From assembly GCF_001295925.1 (NCBI RefSeq), contig NZ_LJHQ01000017.1:1-64000 (forward strand): 64,000 nt of DNA. Direction: 5' to 3'. Position numbers and translations under genes: made by a program. Shown here piece by piece: positions 36,018 to 45,700 of this stretch. Source of the DNA: Allobosea sp. AAP35 (GTDB lineage Bacteria > Pseudomonadota > Alphaproteobacteria > Rhizobiales > Beijerinckiaceae). Under the pieces are notes generated by a model. It ran no database searches, was not told the DNA's origin, and saw only the letters and a program-made list of their open reading frames with translations. How positions within the stretch are numbered: position 1 is the stretch's first letter; every line of letters begins with the position of its first letter.

Positions 36018-36905
36018 TCAATGCGACATCAGACAGGGGATGGTCGTGCTCGTGAGGAAGTCCCTGGTGACGCCACCGAAGATGCGTTCCTGCATTCGGC
36101 CATGACCATAGGCGCCGGCAACGATCAGTCCGGCGTCGCCCGCCTCGGCGATGGCGAGCAACTGTCCTGACACCTGGCTTTGCGCCTCGAGGCGGGGATG
36201 AGCCCGACTGGCGACACCGTGGCGGCACAGATGCCGGCTGACATCGATCGCGCCTTGATGTTCGCGATCGCCGCCGACCGCCACGACGGTCACGCTTTGC
36301 GCTTGTTTCAACAATGGCATCGCATCCCAAATGGCGCCGCGCGCTTCACGCGAATCCTTCCATGCGACAATGATGCGATCCGAGGACAGACACAGTGACT
36401 TGGGAGGGATGACGAGAAGCGGGCGGCCGATTTCCATCATCAGCCCACCGAGCGAAATCGCCATTCGCCCTTGGCTTGCATCATTGGCGCCTTGCCGAGC
36501 GATGACGACGATATCGGCTGCCCTTGCCTGTTCCATCAGAAACGCACGGGGATTCCCGACGCCCGAACGCCATTCGATCCGTAAGCCGGTTCCCGCCGCT
36601 CGACGAAATGTCTGCTCGGCCCGCATGAGATTATCGGAGAGTTGCCTTTCGGCCTCGTCACCGACGGCCGCTTCCATGGCCAAACCCATCTCACCGCCGA
36701 ACTCGGACACGGCATAGTCCTCGGCTGCGACGCCGATCAGCAGCGCCTGGAATCGTTTCGCCAAGGCGGCAGCGAACGATATGCAACATGCGCAATCGAC
36801 GCCGAGATTGACCGGCGTCATGATCGCCGCATAGCCGGTGTCGCGAGCAGAACTGTCAAACACGCTCAGCTGCAAGCCTCCGGTCTCAACGTCTTCCGCC
36901 ATCAT
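36018..36905 (-). CDS. Tandem universal stress protein (UspA family)
   Basis: Two Usp domains in one chain of 295 residues (about 20-165 and 170-295). The C-terminal domain keeps the ATP-binding pattern (GAYGHGRMQERIFGGVTRDF, G-x2-G-x9-G). Tandem Usp proteins act in hypoxia or NO stress in several bacteria. A copy of the 17-bp box lies 111 nt upstream. It is divergent from the pstB operon across a 326-nt gap. Confidence 0.9.
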   Translation of the reverse strand: MMAEDVETGGLQLSVFDSSARDTGYAAIMTPVNLGVDCACCISFAAALAKRFQALLIGVAAEDYAVSEFGGEMGLAMEAAVGDEAERQLSDNLMRAEQTFRRAAGTGLRIEWRSGVGNPRAFLMEQARAADIVVIARQGANDASQGRMAISLGGLMMEIGRPLLVIPPKSLCLSSDRIIVAWKDSREARGAIWDAMPLLKQAQSVTVVAVGGDREHQGAIDVSRHLCRHGVASRAHPRLEAQSQVSGQLLAIAEAGDAGLIVAGAYGHGRMQERIFGGVTRDFLTSTTIPCLMSH

Positions 36906-37015
36906 TTTTCTATTTTAGAGAACAATATAAATATTAGCCGACTTATAAACTATTAATCTGACGCGCGTCCAGCGATGTAAAGATGATGCTTATCGTATTC
37001 GATTGACTGAGAAAT

Positions 37016-37032
37016 GGATCGGAAATCACTTA
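37016..37032 (-). promoter_or_regulatory. 17-bp FixJ-like box, copy 12 (usp)
   Basis: Read towards usp: TAAGTGATTTCCGATCC, 111 nt before its start. It differs from the consensus at positions 2, 6 and 7 but keeps GT-n3-TTCCGA-n-CC. Confidence 0.55.
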
Positions 37033-37115
37033 CATCCGAACTCATACCACCCGCCAATGACGGTCCGCCTTAGGCTCTTAACGAGAAAAGACAATTCAAC
37101 GACATTGCCGGCGAC

Positions 37116-37132
37116 AGAGTAGTTTCCGATCC
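37116..37132 (+). promoter_or_regulatory. 17-bp FixJ-like box, copy 3 (pstB-phoU-ppdK operon)
   Basis: AGAGTAGTTTCCGATCC, 99 nt before the pstB ATG at 37232. One mismatch (first base). Confidence 0.7.
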
Positions 37133-37231
37133 TGCCCTTCGACCATCCCCGTCGGATAGCGTCGTGACGCGGGCTTGGGCTTCGACGTTGGCTGCGCGCA
37201 TCCGCATCTGCGACATTGAAATGGAGCGGCC

Positions 37232-38110
37232 ATGGACGGGGCAATCATCGAGCGGCCGAGGCCGGCCGACGTCGGTAGCGGCGGCAAAGCTGCGGCTCAG
37301 ACAGTTTCACGCCAGAGCGAAACGCTGGGCAAACCAGCCGACGTTCCAACCCGGGCCAAGACCAAGATCGCCATCCGCAATCTTGATTTCTTCTACGGAG
37401 CGGATCAGGCGCTGAAAGGCGTGGCGCTGGATATCCCCGAGAAGCAGGTCTCGGGTCTCATTGGCCCGTCCGGTTGTGGAAAATCGACGCTGCTGCGAGT
37501 GCTGAACCGTCTGTACGACCTCTATCCAGGCCAGCGCGCGACCGGAGAGGTTCGTCTCGATGGCGAAGACATTCTCGACCCCAAGATCAATTTATGTTGG
37601 CTGCGGGGCCGGATCGGCATGGTGTTCCAGGTGCCCACGCCTTTGCCGATGTCGATCTACGACAACATCGCCTTCGGCATGCGGTTACACGGGAGGCTGC
37701 CGCGGGCGGAGATCGACGCGCGGGTGGAAGCAGCCCTTGCGCGCGCGGCGTTTTGGGACGAGGCCAAGGACAGGCTGCGCGCCCCGGCTGCGAGCCTGTC
37801 GGGCGGACAGCAGCAACGTCTTTGTATCGCGCGCGCGCTGGCGATGGCGCCCGACGTCCTCCTGCTCGACGAGCCAACGAGCGCGCTCGACCCGGTCAGC
37901 ATGGAGAAGATCGAGGCTCTGATCATTGATCTGAAGCGCGATGTGACGATCATCCTGGTCACCCACAACCTGCAGCAAGCCGCGCGCTGCGCCGACCACG
38001 TCGCGTTCGTGTATCTCGGCGAGATCATCGAGACCGGATCAACGGAGCAGATATTCCACGCTCCCCGTCGGCCGAAGACCCAAGCTTATGTGTCGGGGCA
38101 ATTCGGCTGA
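37232..38110 (+). CDS. PstB-like ABC ATP-binding protein, orphan
   Basis: A phosphate-type ABC ATPase of 292 residues. A 45-residue unusual N-terminal extension precedes [17 protein letters not shown]. Walker A ([15 protein letters not shown]), signature ([15 protein letters not shown]), Walker B ([15 protein letters not shown]) and switch ([13 protein letters not shown]) are intact. The membrane subunits PstC/PstA and the binding protein PstS are absent here. Instead it is followed by a PhoU-like protein and a short PPDK-like protein on the same strand. Because of this it may do something other than phosphate uptake. It is the first gene after a 17-bp box. Confidence 0.85.
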   Translation: MDGAIIERPRPADVGSGGKAAAQTVSRQSETLGKPADVPTRAKTKIAIRNLDFFYGADQALKGVALDIPEKQVSGLIGPSGCGKSTLLRVLNRLYDLYPGQRATGEVRLDGEDILDPKINLCWLRGRIGMVFQVPTPLPMSIYDNIAFGMRLHGRLPRAEIDARVEAALARAAFWDEAKDRLRAPAASLSGGQQQRLCIARALAMAPDVLLLDEPTSALDPVSMEKIEALIIDLKRDVTIILVTHNLQQAARCADHVAFVYLGEIIETGSTEQIFHAPRRPKTQAYVSGQFG

Positions 38111-38139
38111 TGCGGCCGGTTTGATACCGGTCAACGCAT
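38110..38139 (+). other. Intercistronic hairpin after pstB-like gene
   Basis: CCGGT-TTGAT-ACCGG forms an inner stem, with an outer ATGCG/CGCAT pair and a small bulge. It overlaps the pstB stop and has no T-run, so it may stabilise or partly end the transcript before the PhoU-like gene. Confidence 0.35.
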
Positions 38140-38198
38140 GACGAACGCTGGATATTAAGAATTCCAGCCATCCGGAACCTGAGACGATCGGAACCCCC

Positions 38199-40094
38199 AT
38201 GAAATCCGAAATCCTCGCCGCCATCGGCGAGAGAGAGCTTCAGCCGGCGGCGCAACTCAATGCCGCGCTGGCAGCCAATGACCGGGTCAAATACATCTTC
38301 TCCCTGCTGCAACTGGCCAGCGCCCACGCCAGGGATCCGGACCAGCCTTTTTCGACGTTGAGGCGCGAGCGGACCGCCTGCGGCATCGACGATCCCGATC
38401 TCGATCTCGTCATCGGCCAAGCCCGCACGAAGGGGAAATCCTGTCATGTGGCGGGGGCCGCGAAGATCGTGGCCCGGATCGCCGACGAGATGCGCCTGAT
38501 GGCGGCGCCCGTGCTCGCCGGCAAGCCGGACGGCTTGGCCACGCGGCTCGACGCACTGCTGAAAGCGCTGCCATCGGGCCGGGACGACCTGCTCGATCCC
38601 GAGGCGATTTCGGCCATGACCCAGGCCGGCCACAAGCACGCCGACAGCCTGCACAGCCTGGTGATGGATCTGCACAAGCAGCTCAACGCCATGCAGGAGA
38701 CGCTGGCCGAAGAGACGATCGACGGGGCGGCCGCCTATAACCTCTCCGAGACGGACCGGCCGCTGGTGCAGGCCTTCATGGCGGGGCTCAACCGCACGGC
38801 CAAGCTGAAATTCGACCATCCCGGTCTCGCCACCACCGCGACCCGCTCCGGCGAGCGGCTGCTGATCCAGAACGATATCGGCACGACCGATGCCCATGTC
38901 ATCGTGATCCATGTCGAGGGCCACACCGTCAGCGTGACCTATACCGACGTGCATCCCGAACGCCTGGCCTTCTTCCAGACGATGCTGAAACCTCATGCCG
39001 TGACCTGGGAGGGCGAGCGGACGGCGACCCTGGCCGCCGGCGCGCCATTCTATCTGGCGACCGGGCGCTTCGCGGCGAAGGACGCCAAGGGTTGCCGCGC
39101 CGATCTCGAATTCCTCGGCTCGCGCCTGGTCTTCCTGATCGACTGGAACCGGGCGCGCAAACAGCTGCGCGGGTTCTTGCGCGGGAGCGACCGGCTTGCC
39201 CTGCTGCAAGGCGCTGCGGACACCGAGATCGGCCATCGCGCCTTTCTCGAACTCGGCGGCGCCCGGCTGGTCAATCAGGCGATCGAGGAGACAGCCGGCT
39301 CTTCGATGCGTTTCGGCGACAGGCTCTACGACGTGCTGGGCGACGCCGAGACGCTGGACTTCATGACGTTCGTGCTTCGTACCTCAGCCGAGGGGATGTT
39401 GGCGGGCCAGTCGCAAGCGCTGATCCGGGATCGGGTCCGTGTGACGCTGGCGACGCATTTCAGCAATGAGGAACAGCGGCTGCTCGGGCTCGCCGGCGAT
39501 CATGCCGGGCTGATCTTCGAACTCGCGACCCTGGTGCGGGAAGGCTTGCAGTCCGACCAGAATGGGGCTGGCAAACGGGCCCGGCGCGCCGGACATTTCG
39601 AGCATGACGCCGACCTGCTGGTGATCGAGATGCGCGAGGCCGTCCGCAGACGCCCCGATTATCTTGTGTTCAAGACCTTGCTCGAAGCGGCCGACGATGC
39701 CGCCGACGAACTCGAGGACGCTGCCTTCCTGCTCGATCTCGACGCACTCGAAGGCAAGCCGCTGCCGCTGCTGCAAGGCTTGGCCGATCTGCTGGTCGAG
39801 GCCTCACAGGAATGGATCAAGGCGCTCGGCCACGCCACACAGATCGGGCGGTCGGCAAGCCAGGCCGAGACCGAGGATTTCCTCACGGCGGTCGACCGCA
39901 TCGCCGCGCTGGAGCATCAGGCCGACGATGCCCAGCGCGCACTCGCCGCGAGCGCCATCAAACACAGCAAGGATTTCCGCCAGTTGCATCTCTACAATGC
40001 CATCGGCGGACGGCTCGAGGCGACGGCGGATGCTCTGAAACACGCCAACCACATCCTGCGCGATCATGTGCTGACGGATTTGATCGATGGTTGA
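38199..40094 (+). CDS. Large protein with C-terminal PhoU-like (DUF47) domain
   Basis: A 631-residue cytoplasmic protein. The C-terminal third (about 430-631) looks like a PhoU/DUF47 helical repeat (AGHFEHDADLLVIEMREAV, LLEAADDAADELEDAAFLL). The N-terminal 400 residues are helical and beta mixed (for example LIQNDIGTTDAHVIVIHVEG) and I do not recognise them. The stop overlaps the next gene by 8 nt. With the orphan PstB it suggests a phosphate- or energy-sensing module rather than a transporter. PhoU-like proteins often partner with PstB, which supports a physical link. Confidence 0.75.
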   Translation: MKSEILAAIGERELQPAAQLNAALAANDRVKYIFSLLQLASAHARDPDQPFSTLRRERTACGIDDPDLDLVIGQARTKGKSCHVAGAAKIVARIADEMRLMAAPVLAGKPDGLATRLDALLKALPSGRDDLLDPEAISAMTQAGHKHADSLHSLVMDLHKQLNAMQETLAEETIDGAAAYNLSETDRPLVQAFMAGLNRTAKLKFDHPGLATTATRSGERLLIQNDIGTTDAHVIVIHVEGHTVSVTYTDVHPERLAFFQTMLKPHAVTWEGERTATLAAGAPFYLATGRFAAKDAKGCRADLEFLGSRLVFLIDWNRARKQLRGFLRGSDRLALLQGAADTEIGHRAFLELGGARLVNQAIEETAGSSMRFGDRLYDVLGDAETLDFMTFVLRTSAEGMLAGQSQALIRDRVRVTLATHFSNEEQRLLGLAGDHAGLIFELATLVREGLQSDQNGAGKRARRAGHFEHDADLLVIEMREAVRRRPDYLVFKTLLEAADDAADELEDAAFLLDLDALEGKPLPLLQGLADLLVEASQEWIKALGHATQIGRSASQAETEDFLTAVDRIAALEHQADDAQRALAASAIKHSKDFRQLHLYNAIGGRLEATADALKHANHILRDHVLTDLIDG

Positions 40095-41688
40095 TCATTA
40101 TCTCATCGCACAGGGCGAAGCCCTGGCCCGTGGCGGCGCCAAGGACGTCGGCAACAAGGCCTGGAACCTGATGCGCATGGCCAAGGCGGGTCTGCCCGTG
40201 CCGGCCGCCTTCGTCTTGCCCACGGCCTGGTGCCATCGCGATCTCACGAAGCAGGACGCCAAGCTGCGCCAGGCGCTGGCGGAGGGCGTCGCTGCCCTCG
40301 AATCCGCGACCGGCCTGTCATTTGGTGCCGCGCGCAAGCCCTTGCTGGTGTCGGTTCGCTCGGGCGCGGCCGTCTCGATGCCGGGCATGATGGAGACGGT
40401 GCTCGACATCGGCCTCAATGCGCAGACGGTCGAGGGGCTCATCCGCCTGACCGGGAATCCGCGCCTGGCCTGGGACAGCTATCGCCGTCTGGTGCAAAGC
40501 TATGCCGAGGTCGTCGCGAATCTGCCGACCGAGCCCTTCGACGCGCTCGTCGCAGCCGCGCTCGCCCAGGCCGAAGCCGACAGCGAGCGGGAACTCGATC
40601 ATCGCAGCCTGCGGACCCTGACGGCGGCGATGCTGGACTGCTATCGCGGTCTGGCGGGCAGCGCCTTCCCCGCCAACCCGGCAGAGCAACTGGCGCAGGC
40701 CACGAAAGCCGTCTTTCGCTCCTGGGATGCTCCCAAGGCCGTCAGCTACCGCCGGCTCAACAGTCTCGACGACAAGGCGGGGACGGCGGTGACCGTCCAG
40801 ACCATGGTCTATGGCAATGCAGGTGGCGCTTCGGGGGCCGGCGTCGGCTTCACGCGAAACCCCGCCACGGGGACCCGCGAATTCTATTTCGATTTTCAGT
40901 TCAATGCGCAGGGCGAGGATGTGGTCGCCGGCCGCCAGAAGCTTCACGACAATGATCGCCTGCACCTCGCATTGCCGGCGGTCTGGACGCGATTGGAGCA
41001 AATCTGTCACGAGCTGGAAGCGCTGTTTTGCGACGCGCAGGATTTCGAGTTCACCGTTCAGTCGGGAGAGCTGTTCATTCTCCAGTCGAGGAATGCAAAG
41101 CGAACCGACTGGGCCGCGCTCGCGATCGCCGTCGATATGGTCGAGGACGGCATCATCGCGCCCGGCCAGGCGCTCGAGCATCTCGCAGGCATCGATCTCG
41201 CCGGCATCACGCGCAGCAACTTCGCCTTGCCGGTTCCGGCCACGCTGGCGATCGCCGAGGTCGCGGGAATGGGCGTCGCAAGCGGCGTGATCGCGCTCGA
41301 TTCCGAGGCCGTGAAGCGCTTCTCCGCGGCGGGCGAGCCAGCCATCCTCGTCCGGCGCGACACGGTGACCTCCGACATCGAGGGCATGGCGCTGGCCGCC
41401 GGCATCCTCACCGCCTCGGGCGGGCGCACCTCCCATGCGGCGGTCGTCGCCCGCCAACTCGGCAAGGTCTGCCTCGTCGCCTGCCCCGACCTCGAGATCG
41501 ATCTCGATCACCGCCGCTGCAGCATCGCCGGCACGCAATTGAGCGAGGGCGATGTGCTGTCGTTGGATGGCAATACGGGTGCGATCCATGCCGGCCGGCT
41601 GACGCCGCTGAACGAGCGTCCGGAGAAGGCTCTGGCCACCGTCGCGGCCTGGCGCAAGGATGCGGCCGCGCGGCTGGTCGAGGCTTGA
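40087..41688 (+). CDS. Short pyruvate phosphate dikinase-like protein
   Basis: 533 residues. The ATP-grasp part of PPDK (GGAKDVGNKAWNLMRMAKAG near residue 16; SVRSGAAVSMPGMMETVLDIG near 95) is followed by the phosphohistidine swivel domain with the catalytic histidine in TASGGRTSHAAVVARQLGK (about 437-455). It ends at 533, whereas true PPDK is near 900 residues; the PEP/pyruvate barrel is missing. A similar short protein (Rv1127c) is in the mycobacterial DosR regulon, as I recall. Its reaction is therefore unknown. It is the third gene of an operon behind a 17-bp box and overlaps the PhoU-like gene. Confidence 0.9.
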   Translation: MVDHYLIAQGEALARGGAKDVGNKAWNLMRMAKAGLPVPAAFVLPTAWCHRDLTKQDAKLRQALAEGVAALESATGLSFGAARKPLLVSVRSGAAVSMPGMMETVLDIGLNAQTVEGLIRLTGNPRLAWDSYRRLVQSYAEVVANLPTEPFDALVAAALAQAEADSERELDHRSLRTLTAAMLDCYRGLAGSAFPANPAEQLAQATKAVFRSWDAPKAVSYRRLNSLDDKAGTAVTVQTMVYGNAGGASGAGVGFTRNPATGTREFYFDFQFNAQGEDVVAGRQKLHDNDRLHLALPAVWTRLEQICHELEALFCDAQDFEFTVQSGELFILQSRNAKRTDWAALAIAVDMVEDGIIAPGQALEHLAGIDLAGITRSNFALPVPATLAIAEVAGMGVASGVIALDSEAVKRFSAAGEPAILVRRDTVTSDIEGMALAAGILTASGGRTSHAAVVARQLGKVCLVACPDLEIDLDHRRCSIAGTQLSEGDVLSLDGNTGAIHAGRLTPLNERPEKALATVAAWRKDAAARLVEA

Positions 41689-41724
41689 CCCAACGGCCGC
41701 CAACTTCAAGCGGCGGTCAGCCGC

Positions 41725-42717
41725 TCAATGGCCGTAGCCCTGGAGGATCTTGACGTAGTTGGCGCGTTCGAACGCCCTGGGCTCGTGAAGCCTGCTCTGG
41801 CTCATGATGCCCCGGGCCATGTCGATCGAGGCAAACTCCCGTGTGTCGAGCCAATGGGCGAGGCCTTCGAGCAGAACGCCGACATGGCCCGGCCCATGTC
41901 GCAGCAGAGCAGAGGTGGTCATCACCGCATCGGCGCCGGCCAGCAAATATTTCACGACCTCGTCCGAGGTCGTCACCCCGGTCGCGGCGGCAAGCGACAG
42001 CTTGACCCGGCCCGACAGCACGGCCAGCCAGAGCAGCGGCAGGCGGATCTCATGAGGTTCGCTCAGATGCAGATCGGTCAGCACCTTCAGCCCGACGATA
42101 TCGAGATCGGGCTGGTAGAACCGGTTGAACAGCACGAGCGCGTCGGCGCCGTTGCGCTCCAGTTCCAGCGCGATATGGCCGACCGCGCTGAAATAGGGGC
42201 TGAGCTTGACCGCCACCGGGATCGCCACGGCGGCCCGCACGGCCCGCACGGCATCGAGATAGCGCTGCTCGACGGCCCGGCCATCGAGCGTGATGTCGGT
42301 CGGGATGAAATAGATGTTGAGTTCCAGCCCCTGCGCGCCGGCCTGCTCGATCGACCGCGCGTAATCGGTCCAGCCCTCGGCGGTGACGCCGTTGAGGCTC
42401 GCGATCACGGGAATCGCGGTCATCTCGCTGGCGCGCCTGACCAGATCGAGATAGCGGTGCGGTCCGCGCGCGGCGTCCGGAAGCGTGGGAAAATTCGTGC
42501 GCGCCTCGGGCCAACTCTCGTCATGGGCGCCGGTCAAATGGTCGTGGCGCGCCTCCTCGGCCTCGATCTCCTCCTGGAAGAGCGAGGGCAGTATGATCGC
42601 GGCAGCGCCCGCATCCTCGATCTGCCGAATGCCATCAAGCGTCCCCGTCAGCGGCGAGGAGGAGGCCACGATCGGGTTCTTGAGAGCCAAGCCCATATAG
42701 CGCGAAGACAGATCCAT
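41725..42717 (-). CDS. Dihydroorotate dehydrogenase-like flavoprotein
   Basis: An FMN-type TIM-barrel oxidoreductase of 330 residues (MDLSSRYMGLALKNPIVASS; VIASLNGVTAEGWTDYAR; PVAVKLSPYFSAVGHIA). It lacks the Fe-S tail of PreA. It overlaps the nifJ stop by ATGA, so it is coupled with pyruvate:ferredoxin oxidoreductase. A role in ferredoxin-linked redox chemistry rather than pyrimidine synthesis is inferred from context. It is the last gene of the MFS-gltD-like-nifJ operon. Confidence 0.88.
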   Translation of the reverse strand: MDLSSRYMGLALKNPIVASSSPLTGTLDGIRQIEDAGAAAIILPSLFQEEIEAEEARHDHLTGAHDESWPEARTNFPTLPDAARGPHRYLDLVRRASEMTAIPVIASLNGVTAEGWTDYARSIEQAGAQGLELNIYFIPTDITLDGRAVEQRYLDAVRAVRAAVAIPVAVKLSPYFSAVGHIALELERNGADALVLFNRFYQPDLDIVGLKVLTDLHLSEPHEIRLPLLWLAVLSGRVKLSLAAATGVTTSDEVVKYLLAGADAVMTTSALLRHGPGHVGVLLEGLAHWLDTREFASIDMARGIMSQSRLHEPRAFERANYVKILQGYGH

Positions 42718-45700
42718 CATGCCGCTCCCGTCACGGGCGTTCCGACGCCCGGTTGAAACCGCCCGCCGTCCAGTGCGGCAAGCTCCTCATAGCGGCGATA
42801 TTTGGCATCGACGCCGGCTTGGGCTTCGAGAAGCAGGGCCGCCGCATCGTCAGGCATCGTCCGCGCCAGGGACGAATAGCGGATCTCGTTATAGGCATAG
42901 TCCTTGAAGGGGATCGTCGGTCGCGGCGAGTCGAGCTGGAACGGGCTCAAGCCCACGCTCTGCATCGTCGGGTTGAAGCGCATCAGCGGCCAGTAGCCGC
43001 TGGCGACGGCGAGATCCTGCTGCTTCATGCCGAAGCGCATATCGATGCCGTGGGCGATGCACTGGCTATAGGCGATGATGAGCGAAGGACCGTCAAAAGC
43101 TTCCGCTTCGCGGAAGGCGTCGAGGGTCTGTTGGGCGTTGGCCCCCATCGCGACCTGCGCGACATAGACATTGCCATAGGCGATCGCCAGCAGCGCGAGA
43201 TCCTTGCGCGGCACCCGCTTGCCGGCGGCGGCGAATTTCGCCACGGCGCCCAATGGCGTCGCTTTCGAGGCCTGCCCGCCGGTGTTGGAGTAGAGCTCGG
43301 TGTTGAGTACCAGGATATTGACGTTGCGACCGCTGGCCATGACATGGTCGAGACCGCCATAGCCGATATCGTAAGCCCAGCCGTCGCCACCGACGATCCA
43401 GATGCTGCGCCGGACGAGATGGTCGATCACGGACAACAGTTCCCGCGCCTCCTCCGTGTCGAGCGCGACGAGCCTGTCCTTCACATCGGCGACGCGCCGC
43501 CTTTGCGTGCGCAGTTCGTGCTCTGCGATCTGGGGCGCGTCGAGCATGGCCTGGACCAGATTGTCGCCGAGCGTCGGGGCGAGCGTCGTCAGCAGGGCGC
43601 GGGCCATGGCCAGATGCTTGTCGGCCGCGAGGCGGAAGCCCAGGCCGAATTCGGCATTGTCCTCGAACAGCGAGTTCGACCAGGCCGGGCCACGACCCTC
43701 ATCGTTCTTCGTCCAGGGGGTCACCGGCAGGCTGCCGCCATAGATCGACGAACAGCCCGTTGCGTTGGCGATCTGGGCGCGGTCGCCGAACAGTTGCGAC
43801 AGAAGCTTGAGATAGGGCGTCTCGCCGCAACCGGCGCAGGCGCCCGAGAATTCAAACAGCGGCTCGAGATACTGGACGCCGCGGACATTGGCGAAGTCGA
43901 TGCGCGAGCGGTCATTGACCGGCAGCGTCTCGAAGAAGGCCATGCTCGTCCGCTCGGCCTCCAGCAGCGGGGCTTTTTCGGCGAGGTTGATCGCTTTCTT
44001 GCCCGGCTCGCGCGGGCTGGTGGCAGGGCAGGCCTCGATGCAGAGCCCACAGCCGGTGCAATCCTCGACATAAAACTGCAGCGTGAAGCGCGCCTCCGGA
44101 TAGCCGCGCGCATTCACCGGCGCCGATTTGAAGCTTGCCGGAGCGTCGACCAGCACGGCCTCGTCATAGGTACGCGAGCGGATGACGCTATGGGGGCAGA
44201 CGAAGCTGCACTGGCCGCACTGGATGCAGAGATCGGTCTCCCAGACCGGCACGAACTCGGCGATGTTGCGCTTCTCATATGCGCTGGTGCCGGAGGGAAA
44301 CGTGCCATCCGCCGGCATCAGGCTGACGGGAATCTCCTCGCCGCGGCCGACCAGCATAAGGGCAGTGACCTCGCGAACGAAAGCAGGTGCGTTCGATGGG
44401 ACGATGGCGGGCCGATCATGCGCACTCGTCGCAGCGTTCGGCACCGCGATCTCGAACAACACGGCCAGCGTGTCGTCCACCGCCGCGAAGTTCTTGGCGA
44501 CGACCGCCTCGCCCTTGTGGCCATAGGTTTTTTTGATCGACGCCTTGATCTGCGCGATGGCCTCGTCGCGGGGCAGGACGCCCGAGATGGCGAAAAAGCA
44601 GGTCTGCAACACGGTGTTGGTGCGGACGCCGAGCCCGACATCGCGCGCCACTTTCGAGGCGTCGATGACGAACAGTCGCAATTTTTTGTCGATGATCTCC
44701 TGCTGGACTGAGCGGGGCAGCTCGTCCCAGGTTTCGTCCTTGCCATAAGGGCTGTTGAGCAGGAACACGGCGCCGGGCGCGGCGACGCGCAGGACATCCT
44801 GGCGTTCGAGAAAGCCGAACTGGTGGCAGGCAACGAAGCTCGCCTGCGAGATCAGATAAGGCGCGCGGATCGGCTGGGGCCCGAAGCGCAGATGAGACAC
44901 GGTCTGCGCGCCGGATTTGTGCGAATCATAGACGAAATAGCCCTGCGCATAGCGGCCGGCATCTTCGGCGATGATCTTGACGCTGTTCTTGTTGGCGCCG
45001 ACCGTGCCGTCGGCTCCAAGCCCGTAGAAGACCGCGCTCGTCCGGTCCCCGGGCTCGATCGAGAACAGCGGATCGACCGCAAGGCTGCTGTGGGAGACAT
45101 CGTCATTGATGCCCAGCGTGAAGCCGTTGCGACCCGAGAAGCGTCCGTTCGCATCGACGAGACCGAGTTCGTCCAGGGCCGCCTTGGCCATGGCCGGCGT
45201 GAAATCCTTCGAGGACAGGCCATAGCGGCCACCGATGACGCGCGGCATCGCCGCGCGCGTTCCGGCCGAAAACCCCTGCGCCAGCGTCGCGATCACATCG
45301 AGATAGAGCGGCTCGCCGGCCCCGCCGGCTTCCTTGGCCTGTTCAAGCACGGCGATGCTCTGGACGCAGGCCGGGATCGCCGCCAGGAAATGGGCAGCCG
45401 AGAACGGCCGGTACAGCCGCACCTGGAGCACGCCGACCTTCTCGCCTTTGGCCACAAGGGCCTTGACGGTCTCGCGCGCCGTCTCGGCACCCGAGCCCAT
45501 CAGGATCAGAATGCGGGTGGCGTCAGGAGCGCCTTCATATTCGAACAGCTCATAGGCGCGTCCCGTCAGCGCGGCGAAGCGGGCCAACGCCTCGTCCAGG
45601 ATGCCGGGAACGGCGGCATAAAAGGGGCTCACCGCCTCACGCGACTGGAAGAAGGTGTCGGGGTTCTGCGCGGTCCCGCGAATGAAGGGGTTTTCGGGGT

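Larger units (their letters stand above)
36906..37231. other. usp-pstB divergent region with AT-rich segment and two boxes
   Basis: No coding frame of substance. 36906-36960 is markedly AT-rich (AATATAAATATTAG) against a GC-rich background. Two copies of the 17-bp box lie here in opposite directions, at 37016-37032 towards usp and 37116-37132 towards pstB. Confidence 0.7.

Noticed and set aside
41689-41724. Possible terminator between the PPDK-like and DHOD-like genes
   Set aside because: Only a 5-bp stem with a 9-nt loop and no T-run; too weak to call.
42753-44711. 652-codon plus-strand open frame
   Set aside because: Antisense to nifJ; no start signal or recognisable domain.
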